A stretch of DNA of 64,000 bases from Solidesulfovibrio alcoholivorans DSM 5433 (GCF_000702665.1 NZ_JNJA01000013.1:39204-103203), one strand, 5' to 3'; counted from the first letter of the stretch, positions 49,644-58,796 are shown. The notes: generated by a model from the sequence alone, not told the origin. Translations and numbers: made by a program.

Positions 49644-49673
49644 ATACTATTTTATATTTCGTAACACCGTCAA
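49644..49673 (-). promoter_or_regulatory. Promoter of the candidate structured RNA
   Basis: TTGACG and TAGTAT with an 18-base spacer on the minus strand, inside an AT-rich island (49638-49665). Confidence 0.45.
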
Positions 49674-49739
49674 GCAGAAATACACATCCAAGCCTTGACC
49701 CACCCCCCCGGACGGATACCATGGCCATACGAGGTTCCC

Positions 49740-50417
49740 ATGCACGACACACCGCAACTCCTGCCCATCGCCGCGCCAAACGCCATCGAGGAAAAATCCC
49801 TGGCCATCATCGACGCCGAAGTCCCCGAACCGCGCCCCTTCGCAGGCCGGCAATGGGAAATCGTGCGCCGGCTCATCCACACCACCGCCGACTTCGAAAT
49901 GCTCGACCTCGTCCGCTTCTCCCATGGCGCGGTGGAAGCCGGCCTCGCCGCCCTCGCCGCCGGCGCGACCATCGTCACCGATACCGAAATGGCCCGCTGC
50001 GCCATTCCCGCCCGACGCCTGACGCCGCTCGGCGCAACCGTGCGCTGCCTCTTAAACGACCCCGACGTCGTCGCCGCCGCCACGCGCGCCAACGGCACCC
50101 GCGCCGCCGCCGCCATGGACGCCGCCCTTGCCACCATCCCCGGCCCCCTCATCTTCGCCATCGGCAATGCGCCCACCGCCCTGCTGCGCCTGCTCAAACA
50201 CCTCGACGCCGGCGGCACTCCGCCCGCCTGCGTCATCGGCATGCCCGTCGGCTTCGTCAACGCCGCCGAATCCAAAGCCCTGCTCATGACCCGCGCCGAT
50301 GTGCCCTGGATCGTCATCTCCGGCCGCAAAGGCGGCTCCGCCCTGGCCGGTGCTACCGTCAACGCGCTCGCCATCATGCTGCTGCGGGAGCGTGAGAGGG
50401 AAAGTGTGAAGGAATAG
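49740..50417 (+). CDS. cbiC: Precorrin-8X / cobalt-precorrin-8 methylmutase
   Basis: 225 residues. The family motif with the catalytic His is RRLIHTTADFEMLDLVRFSHGAVEAG (about 37-62); the Gly-rich VIGMPVGFVNAAESKALL and IVISGRKGGSALAGATVNAL segments close the active site. It moves the C-11 methyl group to C-12 in corrin-ring synthesis. No other cbi/cob gene is in the window and I see no cobalamin riboswitch upstream, unlike metE. ATG 49740 is chosen by homology; the upstream Shine-Dalgarno site is weak (CGAGGTT). Confidence 0.92.
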   Translation: MHDTPQLLPIAAPNAIEEKSLAIIDAEVPEPRPFAGRQWEIVRRLIHTTADFEMLDLVRFSHGAVEAGLAALAAGATIVTDTEMARCAIPARRLTPLGATVRCLLNDPDVVAAATRANGTRAAAAMDAALATIPGPLIFAIGNAPTALLRLLKHLDAGGTPPACVIGMPVGFVNAAESKALLMTRADVPWIVISGRKGGSALAGATVNALAIMLLRERERESVKE

Positions 50418-50447
50418 GAAGTTGGGGGAAAAGGCGAAGATGAAGAT

Positions 50448-50506
50448 GCCTCCGGCGGCCAGGAGGGGATAATCCCCTCCTGGACCTCCCCGACGGGGGA
50501 TGGGGA
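50448..50506 (+). repeat. 3'-end palindromic repeat, copy 6
   Basis: GCCTCCGGCGGCCAGGAGG then GGATAATCCCCTCCTGGACC and CTCCCCGACGGGGGA. Thirty bases after the cbiC stop, sense orientation. A GGGTCTGGGGCAGCGCCCCAG unit of the operon-internal type follows at 50535. Confidence 0.75.
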
Positions 50507-50584
50507 AGCGGGGGGGAGGATGGTCGGTGCGCGGTGCGGCGGGGTCTGGGGCAGCGCCCCAGCGAGTCCGGGGTAGCGCCCGGA

Positions 50585-51841
50585 TCAGTCTGCCCAGACG
50601 ACTCTGTTGCGGCCGGTGCGTTTGGCTTTGTAGAGGGCGGCGTCTGCGGCGGCGAGCATGGCGTCGAGGGAGCCGCAGGGTTTGTCGCAGATGCCGATGC
50701 TGATGGTGACGCCGACACTGGTTTTGCCGGCCTTGGCTTTGGAGCGTTCGATGCTGTTGCGCAGGTCGTTGAAGACGCCCATGGCGTGTTGGCCTTCGAG
50801 GCCGGCGGCGATGACGCAGAATTCCTCGCCGCCGAGGCGTGCGACGAAGTCGCTGCCGCGGAAGCGGTTGGCGAGGCCGTGGGCCACGTGTTTGAGGACT
50901 TCGTCGCCCACGGCGTGTCCGTAGGTATCGTTGACTTTCTTGAAGTGGTCGATGTCGATCATGGCCAGGGTCATGGCGGCCTGGCCGCAGCACAGGCGGG
51001 AGTGGATAGCCTTGGCGGCTTCGAAGAAGTGGCGGCGGTTGTAGAGGCCGGTCAGGGGGTCGCGGATGGAGGTTTCGCGCAGTTTCTGGATGTATTCGAG
51101 CATTTCCAGGTTCTGGGTGACCCGGCAGTAGAATTCTTCGCTGGAAAAGGGCTTGTTGAGGAAGTCGTTTGCGCCGTTCTTGATGAAGCGGGCGGAGAGG
51201 ATGGTGTTGCCGTAGGCGGAGATGCCGATGACGGCGAGTTCGTCCTTGCGGCGGCCGCGGCGGATGCGGCGGGTGAGTTCCACGCCGTCCATGCCGGGCA
51301 TGAAGTAGTCGGTGATGACGACCTTGATTTCGGGGTGTCGTTCGAGGATCGAGAGGGCGTACGCGCCGTCGTTGGCTTCGTGGACGATGAATTCGTGGGC
51401 GGTGAGCAGGCGTACGAGGTGGTTGCGCACGGTTTGGGAGTCGTCGACGACGAGGATGTGGACGAATTTATTAAGCGAGATGCGCCGCACCAGGGAGACG
51501 AGGTAATCGAGGCTGTCCGGGGATTCCTTGGAGACATAGTCCACGACCTTCTTGGACCAGATGCGGTCGCGGATTTCGGATTCCACGTCGCCGGTGAAGA
51601 CGATGGCGGGGATGCCCCGGGAGATGACGTAGTCCACGATGCGCCCGTCGTCGGCGTCGGGCAGGTGCAGGTCGAGCAAGGCCACGAAAAACGTGTTGTT
51701 GTCGGGGTTTTCTTCAAGGAGATAGCGCGCTTCCTCGAAGTTCGAAGCCCAGCAGGCGTCAAAGAAAAGCTCATCCTCGATTTTCCGGATAAGGATACGG
51801 GCAAAGACTTTGCTGTCTTCGACGATGAGCACTTTTTCCAT
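50585..51841 (-). CDS. Double receiver-domain diguanylate cyclase (REC-REC-GGDEF, PleD-like)
   Basis: 418 residues. REC1 (1-120): LIVEDSKVF, Asp57 in ALLDLHLPD. REC2 (about 127-245): ILVVDDSQTVRNHL, Asp178 in VITDYFMPGMDG, Lys230 in FLNKPF. GGDEF domain (about 255-415): DPLTGLYNRRHF, IDIDHFKKVND and GGEEF (337-341). RGSD (328-331) ends five residues before GGEEF, so the inhibitory c-di-GMP site is intact. It should make c-di-GMP when phosphorylated. ATG 51841 precedes MEKVLIVEDSK; upstream in-frame starts add unlikely sequence. It is divergent from a secreted-protein gene. Confidence 0.93.
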   Translation of the reverse strand: MEKVLIVEDSKVFARILIRKIEDELFFDACWASNFEEARYLLEENPDNNTFFVALLDLHLPDADDGRIVDYVISRGIPAIVFTGDVESEIRDRIWSKKVVDYVSKESPDSLDYLVSLVRRISLNKFVHILVVDDSQTVRNHLVRLLTAHEFIVHEANDGAYALSILERHPEIKVVITDYFMPGMDGVELTRRIRRGRRKDELAVIGISAYGNTILSARFIKNGANDFLNKPFSSEEFYCRVTQNLEMLEYIQKLRETSIRDPLTGLYNRRHFFEAAKAIHSRLCCGQAAMTLAMIDIDHFKKVNDTYGHAVGDEVLKHVAHGLANRFRGSDFVARLGGEEFCVIAAGLEGQHAMGVFNDLRNSIERSKAKAGKTSVGVTISIGICDKPCGSLDAMLAAADAALYKAKRTGRNRVVWAD

Positions 51842-51995
51842 TGGGGCACGACCGAAGAAAACGATGCGGTGCCTTTTACGTATAGTCGCGGCCCGCGCAA
51901 AAAGCCAGATGCCGGTCACGGTATTTTGCCGTCGCGTCTTGCGCTCGGGTTCCCCGGGACGGTAAGGAGAAGGAAATAATTCACGGGGAGGGAAT

Positions 51996-52616
51996 ATGCG
52001 CCTTGGGATCATGCTTTTCGCCATCGTCACGGCTTTGGCCGTAAACGATCCGTGCTGGGCCCGACAGGCCGACGGCTTCGCCGGCACGCCTTTCGGGACG
52101 AACCTTGCTGCCTTGCCGTCCTTTTTGACGCTCAAAAAGAGCGGCGATGTCACATACGCCGTCAATCTCAACGAGCGTTACAGGCTGGACGGCCGCGCCC
52201 CGGTGGTGTTCTACGGCTTTGCCGCGGGGAAGCTCTTTGCGGCCTACGTGCGCCTGGACGGCCTCATCGACCGCGAAGCCATGGCCAAACGGATCACAGC
52301 GGAATACGGCAAGCCGTCCCTGTCCGCGGAGGGTGGCGTGGAGGTCCTGCGCTGGCGCAAGGGCGACGTGAAGGTCAAGCTCAAGTACGATCCTGCGACC
52401 AGGGGGCTCAAGCTCGCGTATTATTCCATCGCCAACGCCGGTCCGGCGGCCGCGCTGCCCGAACCGGACAGCGTGAACATGGACGAGCTGATGCGGACGT
52501 ACGAAAAGAGCAAGATATCCAAGGGGATTTCCCTGCCAGCCCAACCTGCGCCCAAGGGATATTCGCCCTATGACGACGGTGTCACCAATCCGGCTGGCCG
52601 TTACGCTCGCCCGTGA
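51996..52616 (+). CDS. Secreted protein of unknown function
   Basis: 206 residues. N-terminal signal peptide (MRLGIMLFAIVTALAV, cleavage near CWA-RQA at about 23). The mature part is a small domain with FAGTPFGTNLAALPSFLTLKKSGDVTYAV and FYGFAAGKLFAAYVRLDG, then a proline-rich tail. I recognise no named family. GGGGAGGGAAT precedes ATG. The last 47 bases overlap the start of the PAS kinase gene, so the two are translated together and may work together (for example a periplasmic partner of the kinase pathway). Confidence 0.75.
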   Translation: MRLGIMLFAIVTALAVNDPCWARQADGFAGTPFGTNLAALPSFLTLKKSGDVTYAVNLNERYRLDGRAPVVFYGFAAGKLFAAYVRLDGLIDREAMAKRITAEYGKPSLSAEGGVEVLRWRKGDVKVKLKYDPATRGLKLAYYSIANAGPAAALPEPDSVNMDELMRTYEKSKISKGISLPAQPAPKGYSPYDDGVTNPAGRYARP

Positions 52617-55185
52617 GGGTGCGCTTGTCCTGACGCACGAACCGTCGCGGACGCTGGCCGAGGCGTTGGCGCAGGGCGTCGCCGTCCTCGACGGGGAGGG
52701 CCGTTTCCTGCGCGGCAACGCGCCCGCCCGCGCCCGCCTGGACGAGGAGGCGGGCGCGGCCTGCCATGCGGTCTTGTACGGCCGCGACGCGCCGTGCCCG
52801 GACTGTCCCCTGCGCGGCGGCGAACGCACCCGGGCCACGGGGCATGCCGCCTGCGCTGTCCTCGGCCCGGACGAAGCCCCGGCCGGAGGCGTCGTCTGCG
52901 TCTTCGATGCCCCGCCGCCGGCCTTCGATGCCAGGCGCCTCGACGGCATCCTCGAATACGCCATCACGGCCGTGTTCGTGGTGGACCTCGACTTCCGCTT
53001 CCTGTTCGTCAACAAGGCGTTCGAGCGGTTGCACGGCAAGCCCCGGGAGTTGCTGCTCGGCAGGCTCATGGCCGAGACGAGCGGGCCGGAAGCCTTTGCG
53101 CGCTTCAAGGTGGCGGCCCGGGAAGCCATTCTTTCGAAAAAAGCGGATGAAAACGAGGTTCGCCTGACCTTCGACGGCCGGGAGCGCTCCTTCCTGGCCG
53201 CGTGCATCCCGCTGACCAACGCCGCGGGCGACGTGGACGCCGTGTGCGGCATGCTCACCGAGATCACGGCCCACCGGCGGGCCGAACAGGAACTCGACGT
53301 CGCCAAAAGGCGCTATCAGGCCATCGTCGAGGACCAGACCGAACTCGTGCTGCGGCTTGATCCGCAGTTGCGGCGCCTTTTCGTCAACCGGGCCGTGGCC
53401 AAGCTGTCCGGCAAGTCCCCCGAAGCGCTCGTCGGCGGCGTGTTCCTGGAACGCCTGCCCGCACACGAGGCCACGGCGCTGCGCCGGCGCATCCTGGCCC
53501 TTACGCCGCGCGCGCCGGCCACGGAGATCCGGCATCTGTTCACGCTTGCCGACGGGCAGACGCGCTGCCTGAGCTGGACCGTGCGCGCCATCTTCGACGA
53601 CGCCGGCCGGGTGGGCGAGTACCAGGCCACCGGCCGCGACGTCACGGCCTACTGGCGCATGGAGCAGGAGCTCATCAAAAGCGAGGCCAAGTATCGGGAC
53701 ATCTTCGAAAATTCGGCCGAAGGCATCTTCCAGTTCGACCCCGCGGGCGGCATGGCCGCCTGCAACCCGGCACTGGCCCGCATCCTGGGCTACGCTTCGG
53801 CCCAGGACGTGCTGCTCGAGCAGGGCGACCTGTTCTCGCGCATCCAGACGCGCCAGGAGGACCGGCTGGAATTCCTGCGCCTGCTCGCCCAGAACGGCCG
53901 TGCCTTCGATTACGAGATGCAGGTGGTGCGCCGCGACGGGCGCACGGTCTGGCTCTCGGTCAACGCCCGGGCCGTGCTCGACGCATACGGCCGCCTGACG
54001 CGCGTCGAGGGTGCGGCCCGCGACATCACCGACCGCAAGCGCGCCGAGGAAGAGCGCATGCTGCTGGTCTCCGCCGTGGACCAGAGCGCCGAGGGGCTGG
54101 TCATCGTCAGCCGCGACTTCAAGCTCGAATACGCCAATCCCGCCTTTGCCCAGATCGTCGGCGGCGGCCAGGGGCAGGCCGGCTCCATGGACCTCGGCGC
54201 ACACATGGCGGTTTTTCTCGGGGATTCGGTGCGCAAGATGCTTTCGCTCGGCCTGCGCTGGTCCGGCCGGGTGCGCCTGACCCGGGAAAGCGGCGAGGAG
54301 GCCGTGACCGATACGCTGATTTCCCCGGTGCGCGACGCCATGGGGCAGATCGTCAACCACATTCTGCTCGTGCGCGACATGACCTACGAAACGGGTCTGG
54401 AAAAGCGGCTGCGCCAGGTGGAGAAGCTCGAAGCCATCGGCGTGCTGGCCGGTGGCGTGGCCCACGATTTCAACAACCTGCTCACGCCCATCCTGCTCAA
54501 CACCGAGATGATCCTGGCCGACATCCCCTGGCGCGATCCCCTGCGCAAGCCGCTGGCCGACGTGGTCCGGGCCTCGGAGCGGGCCCGCGACCTCGTGCGC
54601 CAGCTCCTCACCTTCAGCCGCCAGGGCGAGCTGACCGTGGGGCCGCTGCCGCTCACGCCGCTGGCCAAGGAAACCGTCAAGCTGGCCCAAGGCATGGTGG
54701 ACCCCCGCGTGGAGATCCGCGCGCGCATTTCCGAGCTGGCCCTGACCATCGAGGCCGACCCGGCGCAAATCCACCAGGTGCTCATGAACCTGTGCCTGAA
54801 CGCCGCCCAGGCCATGCCCGAAGGCGGCGTCATGGAGGTGGGGCTTGCGGCCGTGCCCGCCCCGCCCCGCCCGACCGGCCCCTGCATCGCCGCCGGCCTG
54901 CCCCTGACCGAACTGGCCGAAGGCCCCTACGCCAGGCTCTGGGTGTCGGACACGGGCCACGGCATGGCCCCGGACATCTGCGAGCGCATCTTCGAGCCGT
55001 TTTTCACCACCAAACGGCCAGGCCAGGGCACGGGCATGGGCCTTGCCGCGGTGCACGGCATCGTCAAGGGCTGCGGCGGGGCCGTGCTGGTCACAAGCGC
55101 GGTGGGCCGGGGGAGCCTGTTCGAAGTCTACCTGCCGCTCATCCCCCGGCCCGAACCGCCTGTCGGCGAAAACGCGGTCAGTTGA
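52570..55185 (+). CDS. Multi-PAS sensor histidine kinase
   Basis: 871 residues, no membrane segment. Several PAS units: about 25-115 (a C-x-x-CPL-type segment, APCPDCPLRGG), 125-235, 255-360, 370-490 and 495-605, with coiled-coil joints such as DRKRAEEERMLLVSAVDQS. Kinase core: His in GVAHDFNNLLTPILL (about 633), N box MNLCLNAAQAM, DTGHGM, FEPFFTTKRPGQGTGMGLA. The HDFNNLL type is close to NtrB-like kinases; its response regulator is not adjacent. It overlaps the secreted-protein gene by 47 bases and converges on the dipeptidase gene with an 8-base overlap. Confidence 0.9.
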   Translation: MTTVSPIRLAVTLAREGALVLTHEPSRTLAEALAQGVAVLDGEGRFLRGNAPARARLDEEAGAACHAVLYGRDAPCPDCPLRGGERTRATGHAACAVLGPDEAPAGGVVCVFDAPPPAFDARRLDGILEYAITAVFVVDLDFRFLFVNKAFERLHGKPRELLLGRLMAETSGPEAFARFKVAAREAILSKKADENEVRLTFDGRERSFLAACIPLTNAAGDVDAVCGMLTEITAHRRAEQELDVAKRRYQAIVEDQTELVLRLDPQLRRLFVNRAVAKLSGKSPEALVGGVFLERLPAHEATALRRRILALTPRAPATEIRHLFTLADGQTRCLSWTVRAIFDDAGRVGEYQATGRDVTAYWRMEQELIKSEAKYRDIFENSAEGIFQFDPAGGMAACNPALARILGYASAQDVLLEQGDLFSRIQTRQEDRLEFLRLLAQNGRAFDYEMQVVRRDGRTVWLSVNARAVLDAYGRLTRVEGAARDITDRKRAEEERMLLVSAVDQSAEGLVIVSRDFKLEYANPAFAQIVGGGQGQAGSMDLGAHMAVFLGDSVRKMLSLGLRWSGRVRLTRESGEEAVTDTLISPVRDAMGQIVNHILLVRDMTYETGLEKRLRQVEKLEAIGVLAGGVAHDFNNLLTPILLNTEMILADIPWRDPLRKPLADVVRASERARDLVRQLLTFSRQGELTVGPLPLTPLAKETVKLAQGMVDPRVEIRARISELALTIEADPAQIHQVLMNLCLNAAQAMPEGGVMEVGLAAVPAPPRPTGPCIAAGLPLTELAEGPYARLWVSDTGHGMAPDICERIFEPFFTTKRPGQGTGMGLAAVHGIVKGCGGAVLVTSAVGRGSLFEVYLPLIPRPEPPVGENAVS

Positions 55186-55828
55186 TGGGCGCGTCGAGCA
55201 GCTCGTAGCCCTGCCAGCCCGGGCCGTCGAAGTGCCACCACTCCGAGGGCAGCGGCTCGAAGCCCTCCTTGCGCATGGCCGCCTCCAGCCGCTTGGAGTT
55301 CGCAAGCGCCGCCTTGTCGCCGCCCGTATAGTCGCGCCGGGCCTTTTCCGTGAAATCGTCGAAGCCCGAGGGCATGGGCAGTTCGTTGCCCGCCGCGTCC
55401 ACGAGCGTCAGGTCCACGGCCGCGCCCCGGTTGTGCTTGGAGCCGGTGGCGGGCTTGCCGTCCTTTTCCACGGGCTTGGCCACCCAGTCTTCGTTCGGCA
55501 CCAGCGCCCAGAACTTCTTCTGGATGGAGAAGGGACGGTAGCAGTCGTAGACCTTGAGCCCCAGGCCCTGCTTCTCCAGGTCGGCCTGAACCCGGGCCAG
55601 CCGCGCGGCCACGTCCGCGCGCAGGTAGCATTTCGCGGCCGGATACACGGCCACCTTGGTGAAATTGTTCGGCGTGGCGTAGCGGATGTCGAGTTTGACG
55701 TCCGGCGCGACCTTGGTGATGTCCACGAGGCCCGCGGCCTCGGGCGTGGCCGGGCCGGCGGACACGGCCGCGACCGGCAGGGCGAGAAGCATCCACAAAA
55801 CGAGCAAAGCGGTGCTGCATCGACGCAT
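55178..55828 (-). CDS. Exported D-alanyl-D-alanine dipeptidase (VanX/DdpX family)
   Basis: 216 residues. Signal peptide at 1-25 (RRCSTALLVLWMLLALPVAAVSAG). The zinc site is SKHNRGAAVDL (His and Asp) and EWWHF (Glu, His), as in VanX; KVYDCYRPFSIQKKFW is the other family motif. It should split D-Ala-D-Ala in the periplasm, for cell-wall recycling; the Glu of EWW is the catalytic base. AAGGAG six bases before ATG 55828 fixes the start. No van operon genes are beside it, so vancomycin resistance is not implied. Confidence 0.92.
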   Translation of the reverse strand: MRRCSTALLVLWMLLALPVAAVSAGPATPEAAGLVDITKVAPDVKLDIRYATPNNFTKVAVYPAAKCYLRADVAARLARVQADLEKQGLGLKVYDCYRPFSIQKKFWALVPNEDWVAKPVEKDGKPATGSKHNRGAAVDLTLVDAAGNELPMPSGFDDFTEKARRDYTGGDKAALANSKRLEAAMRKEGFEPLPSEWWHFDGPGWQGYELLDAPIN

Positions 55829-55993
55829 GGCGGTTCTCCTTTCCGGCGAGATTGCCGGCATGCCCGGCAAAGTCAAGCGCGTGCGACGCGGACGCCGCAT
55901 GTCCGCGTCCCCGGTTGACGCCGGCTCGCCCTGGGGCCATAAGATGCCATGGTCGTCCCCTGGCGACCCACTATCTGCAAGGAGGAACGCGCC

Positions 55994-56509
55994 ATGAGCG
56001 AGCGCACCGGACTTATCACTTTCCTCGGCGGCGGGCTGACCCTCGTCGGCACCCCCGTCGGCGTGGGCGACGCCGCCCCGGACTTCACCGTGCTGACCAA
56101 CGAGCTGGCCCCGGCCAAGCTCGGCGATTTCACCGAAAAAGGCCTCATCCTCATCGCCGTGCCGTCCCTGGACACGGCCGTGTGCGACCTGGAAGCCCGC
56201 AAATTCAACAAGGAAATGGAAAGCCTCACCGGTCAGGCCAAGGCGCTGGTCATCAGCATGGACCTGCCGTTCGCCCAGAAACGCTGGGCCGAAGCGGCGG
56301 GCGTGACAAACATCGTCACCCTCTCCGACCACCGCGACGCGTCCTTCGGCCAGGCCTACGGCCTGCTCATCAAGGAACTGCGCCTGCTCGCCCGCACCGT
56401 CCTCGTGCTCGGGCCGGACCGCAAGGTGGCCTACATGGAGCTCGTGCCCGAAGTGACCAACGAGCCCGATTACGCCGCCGCGCTTGCGGCCCTGCGCAAG
56501 GTCTTGTAG
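55994..56509 (+). CDS. tpx: Thiol peroxidase, single-cysteine form
   Basis: 171 residues, Tpx-type peroxiredoxin. The peroxidatic Cys64 is in PSLDTAVCDLEARKFN; DLPFAQKRWAEAAGV follows. The resolving Cys expected in the FAQxRxC pattern is Ala99 and there is no other Cys in the protein. The enzyme may therefore use an external thiol (one-Cys mechanism) or have lost normal turnover. AAGGAGG 9 bases before ATG 55994 sets the start. It is divergent from the dipeptidase gene and followed by a lipoprotein gene. Confidence 0.93.
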   Translation: MSERTGLITFLGGGLTLVGTPVGVGDAAPDFTVLTNELAPAKLGDFTEKGLILIAVPSLDTAVCDLEARKFNKEMESLTGQAKALVISMDLPFAQKRWAEAAGVTNIVTLSDHRDASFGQAYGLLIKELRLLARTVLVLGPDRKVAYMELVPEVTNEPDYAAALAALRKVL

Positions 56510-56547
56510 AGACGGCCTGACCGCCCCAGCGGCGGTGCGAGGACGTC

Positions 56548-57180
56548 ATGAAGCAGCATCTGTCACCACGCGGCCGACGCCTCCGGGCGTCGGCCCTTTT
56601 TACGGCCCTGGCGCTTGTCGCCCTGCTCGCCGGCTGCGCCGGCCAACAAGCCACCGTCACGCCGTCCGTGGTCGTGGAAAAGGAAGCCCTCGGCCGCGAC
56701 GTCGAAGTCTCGGTCACGGTCAAGGACGGCCGCCCCAGCGCCGAGGTCGGGCTGTGCAACCCCGCCTCCTCCTTCGCCGGCAAACTGACCACCGCCTGCG
56801 ATCCCGCCCCGGCCATGCGCCGCGCCGTGGAAGCGGGGCTGCGCGACAAGGGCTTCAAGCCCGCCGCGGCAAGCGAAGCCGTGGTGCGCAAGCTCACGGT
56901 CGAACTGACCGAGCTCGCCTACAAACCGAGCCAGACCGGCGCGCAACTCTCCGCCCGGGCCGTGGCCGTCGTCGCCGTCACCGCCGACAACAACGGCCAG
57001 ACCATGACCAAACGCTACGAAGGCGAAACCGTCTGGAAACTGCCGGCCGAAGGCGTGGAGCCCGAATTCGACAAGCTCCTCAGCATGACCGTGTCCAAGG
57101 CCCTGTCCCACATGGCCTCGGACTACGAACTGATCCATTTCCTGGAAAAAACCATCCTGCGCACGCGGGACATCAAGTAA
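56548..57180 (+). CDS. YajG-like outer-membrane lipoprotein
   Basis: 210 residues. Type II signal peptide with lipobox LLAGC (Cys30), after a basic N-terminus. The mature part has VVVEKEALGRDVEVSVTVKDGRP, KGFKPAAASEAVVRKLTVELTELAY and EGETVWKLPAEGVEPEFDKLLS, resembling YajG-type lipoproteins of unknown function. It starts 38 bases after tpx. It is probably anchored in the inner leaflet of the outer membrane. Confidence 0.75.
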   Translation: MKQHLSPRGRRLRASALFTALALVALLAGCAGQQATVTPSVVVEKEALGRDVEVSVTVKDGRPSAEVGLCNPASSFAGKLTTACDPAPAMRRAVEAGLRDKGFKPAAASEAVVRKLTVELTELAYKPSQTGAQLSARAVAVVAVTADNNGQTMTKRYEGETVWKLPAEGVEPEFDKLLSMTVSKALSHMASDYELIHFLEKTILRTRDIK

Positions 57181-57280
57181 GCCCGCCGGGGCCGCCGCGC
57201 GCGGCCCCGGCCCCGCTCCAAACGGCCTCCCCCACAAGGCCCCATCCGGCGCAAGCGCCGCCGCAAAAGGACGATCCCCC

Positions 57281-58387
57281 ATGGCCGTTTCCGTCGGCAT
57301 CGTGGGCCTGCCCAACGTCGGCAAATCCACTCTGTTCAACGCCCTGACCAAAGCCCAGAACGCTCAGGCCGCCAACTACCCCTTCTGCACCATCGAACCC
57401 AACGTGGCCATCGTGCCCGTGCCGGACGCCCGCCTCGACGCCCTGGCCGCGCTCGTCAACCCGGCGCAGATCGTGCCCGCCACCGTGCGCTTCACCGACA
57501 TCGCCGGCCTCGTCGCCGGCGCGAGCAAGGGCGAGGGCCTGGGCAACAAATTCCTGGCCCACATCCGCGAAACCGAAGTCATCGTCCACGTCGCCCGCGC
57601 CTTTGAAGACGACGACGTCGTCCACGTGTCCGGCTCCGTGGACCCGGCCCGCGACATCGACGTCATCGAAACCGAACTCATCCTCGCCGACGCGCAAATC
57701 CTCGAATCGCGCCTGGACCGCCTCGTCAAGCAAACCAAGGGCAGCAAGGACAAGGAACTCCTCGACAAGGTCGCCGCCGGCAAACGCCTCCTCGACCACC
57801 TCATGACCGGCGCGCCCGCCGCCACCGTCGAAGGCGTCGAGACCCCGGCCATGCTCGCGCTGTTCGACGAAATCCGGCCGCTTAGCGGCAAACGCGTCAT
57901 CTACTGCGCCAACGTCGGCGAAGACGACCCCAAGGGAGAATCCCCGCTGGTGGACAAAATCCGGCAGATCGCCGCCTCCCGCGGCGCGGAGATGGTCGTG
58001 GTCTGCGCCCGCATGGAAGAGGAACTCGCCGGGCTCGCCGACGACGAACGCCAGGAATTCCTCGCCTCCTACGGCCTGAACGAATCCGGCCTCGACCGCG
58101 TGGCGCGCCTGGCCTACCATACGCTCGGGCTCATCAGCTTCTTCACCGCCGGCCCCAAGGAAGTGCGCGCCTGGACCATCACCGCCGGCGCCAAAGCCCC
58201 GGCCGCCGCCGGGCAAATCCACTCCGACATCGAACGCGGCTTCATCCGCGCCGAAGTCATCGCCTACGACGACTACATCAAGCACCAGACCGAAGCCAAA
58301 TGCCGCGCCGCCGGCGTCCTGCGCCAGGAAGGCAAGGACTACGTCATGGCCGACGGCGACGTGGTGCACTTTCTGTTCAACGTGTAG
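57281..58387 (+). CDS. ychF: Redox-regulated ATPase YchF (Obg family)
   Basis: 368 residues. G1 motif [15 protein letters not shown] at the N-terminus; [21 protein letters not shown] follows (G3). The TGS-domain C-terminus has [19 protein letters not shown] and [12 protein letters not shown]. YchF hydrolyses ATP rather than GTP, binds ribosomes and lowers catalase activity in known cases. AAAAGGACG precedes ATG. Length is normal. A 3'-end repeat starts 31 bases after its stop. Confidence 0.97.
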   Translation: MAVSVGIVGLPNVGKSTLFNALTKAQNAQAANYPFCTIEPNVAIVPVPDARLDALAALVNPAQIVPATVRFTDIAGLVAGASKGEGLGNKFLAHIRETEVIVHVARAFEDDDVVHVSGSVDPARDIDVIETELILADAQILESRLDRLVKQTKGSKDKELLDKVAAGKRLLDHLMTGAPAATVEGVETPAMLALFDEIRPLSGKRVIYCANVGEDDPKGESPLVDKIRQIAASRGAEMVVVCARMEEELAGLADDERQEFLASYGLNESGLDRVARLAYHTLGLISFFTAGPKEVRAWTITAGAKAPAAAGQIHSDIERGFIRAEVIAYDDYIKHQTEAKCRAAGVLRQEGKDYVMADGDVVHFLFNV

Positions 58388-58418
58388 TTGGTGGGATGGA
58401 CTAAGAAGAGAGGAAGAC

Positions 58419-58465
58419 GCCTCCGGCGGCCGGGGGGGATCATCCCCCCCGGACCCCCTGGACGG
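58419..58465 (+). repeat. 3'-end palindromic repeat, copy 7
   Basis: GCCTCCGGCGGCCGGGGGGG-ATCA-CCCCCCCGG-ACC-CCCTGGACGGGG, sense to ychF and 31 bases after its stop. The core has G/C-rich inverted halves but differs from copies 1 and 3 in the centre. Confidence 0.7.
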
Positions 58466-58524
58466 GGGAGCGGGGGGCGGGTGGAGGCGTGGTCGTTCGC
58501 GGGAGTGCGTCGGCGAGGCCCGTC

Positions 58525-58600
58525 GCCCCTTCGGGGCGAGTTTGAAGGAATTTTACTTTGAAAACCTCTTAAAGACCTTAAGAGAATCTTCTTAAAATGC
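58525..58600. other. Intergenic AT-rich segment with small inverted repeats
   Basis: A CGCCCCTTCGGGGCG hairpin, then an AT-rich stretch with CTCTTAA-N5-TTAAGAG (58566-58584) and GCGGCGCTTCGCCGC. No gene. It may hold the promoter of a minus- or plus-strand transcript but no convincing -35/-10 was found. Confidence 0.35.
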
Positions 58601-58621
58601 GGCGCTTCGCCGCTGGCGCCC

Positions 58622-58694
58622 GTGGTCGCGGAATTTGCCCGGGCGTGCTGGCCGGCTTTGCGGCCTGCGTCGCCCGGGCAAATTCCGCGACCAC
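58622..58694. repeat. 24-bp perfect inverted repeat
   Basis: Arms 58622-58645 and 58671-58694 are exact reverse complements over 24 bases (they begin GTGGTCGCGGAATTTGCCCG). The 25-base centre has its own stem GGCCG/CGGCC. No open frame or transposase is attached. The length is well beyond ordinary terminators. Confidence 0.8.
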
Positions 58695-58745
58695 CACTGC
58701 CGACGCCCCGCCGCTTGCCGTTCCCGACCTCCCTCCCATCCGCTC

Positions 58746-58796
58746 CCGTCGAGGAGGTCCAGGAGGGGATCATCCCCTCCTGGCCGCCGGAGGCAT
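58746..58796 (-). repeat. 3'-end palindromic repeat, copy 8
   Basis: On the minus strand GATGCCTCCGGCGGCCAGG, inverted centre, then GGACCTCCTCGACGGG; starts 49 bases beyond the WbuC stop in the same direction. Copies 7 and 8 thus bracket the inverted repeat region. Confidence 0.75.

Noticed and set aside
49320..49700. Cobalamin riboswitch before cbiC
   Set aside because: A GGGAAGG-like block is present at 49461, but the B12 box and other landmarks are missing, in contrast to the complete element before metE.
55178..55828. Vancomycin-resistance gene vanX
   Set aside because: The motifs are those of the family, but vanH/vanA/vanRS are absent, and an exported dipeptidase of this type is common for cell-wall turnover.
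58510..58540. Intrinsic terminator of ychF
   Set aside because: The CGCCCC-TTCG-GGGGCG hairpin is present but followed by AGTTTGAAGG, not a U-run, and is more than 120 bases after the stop.
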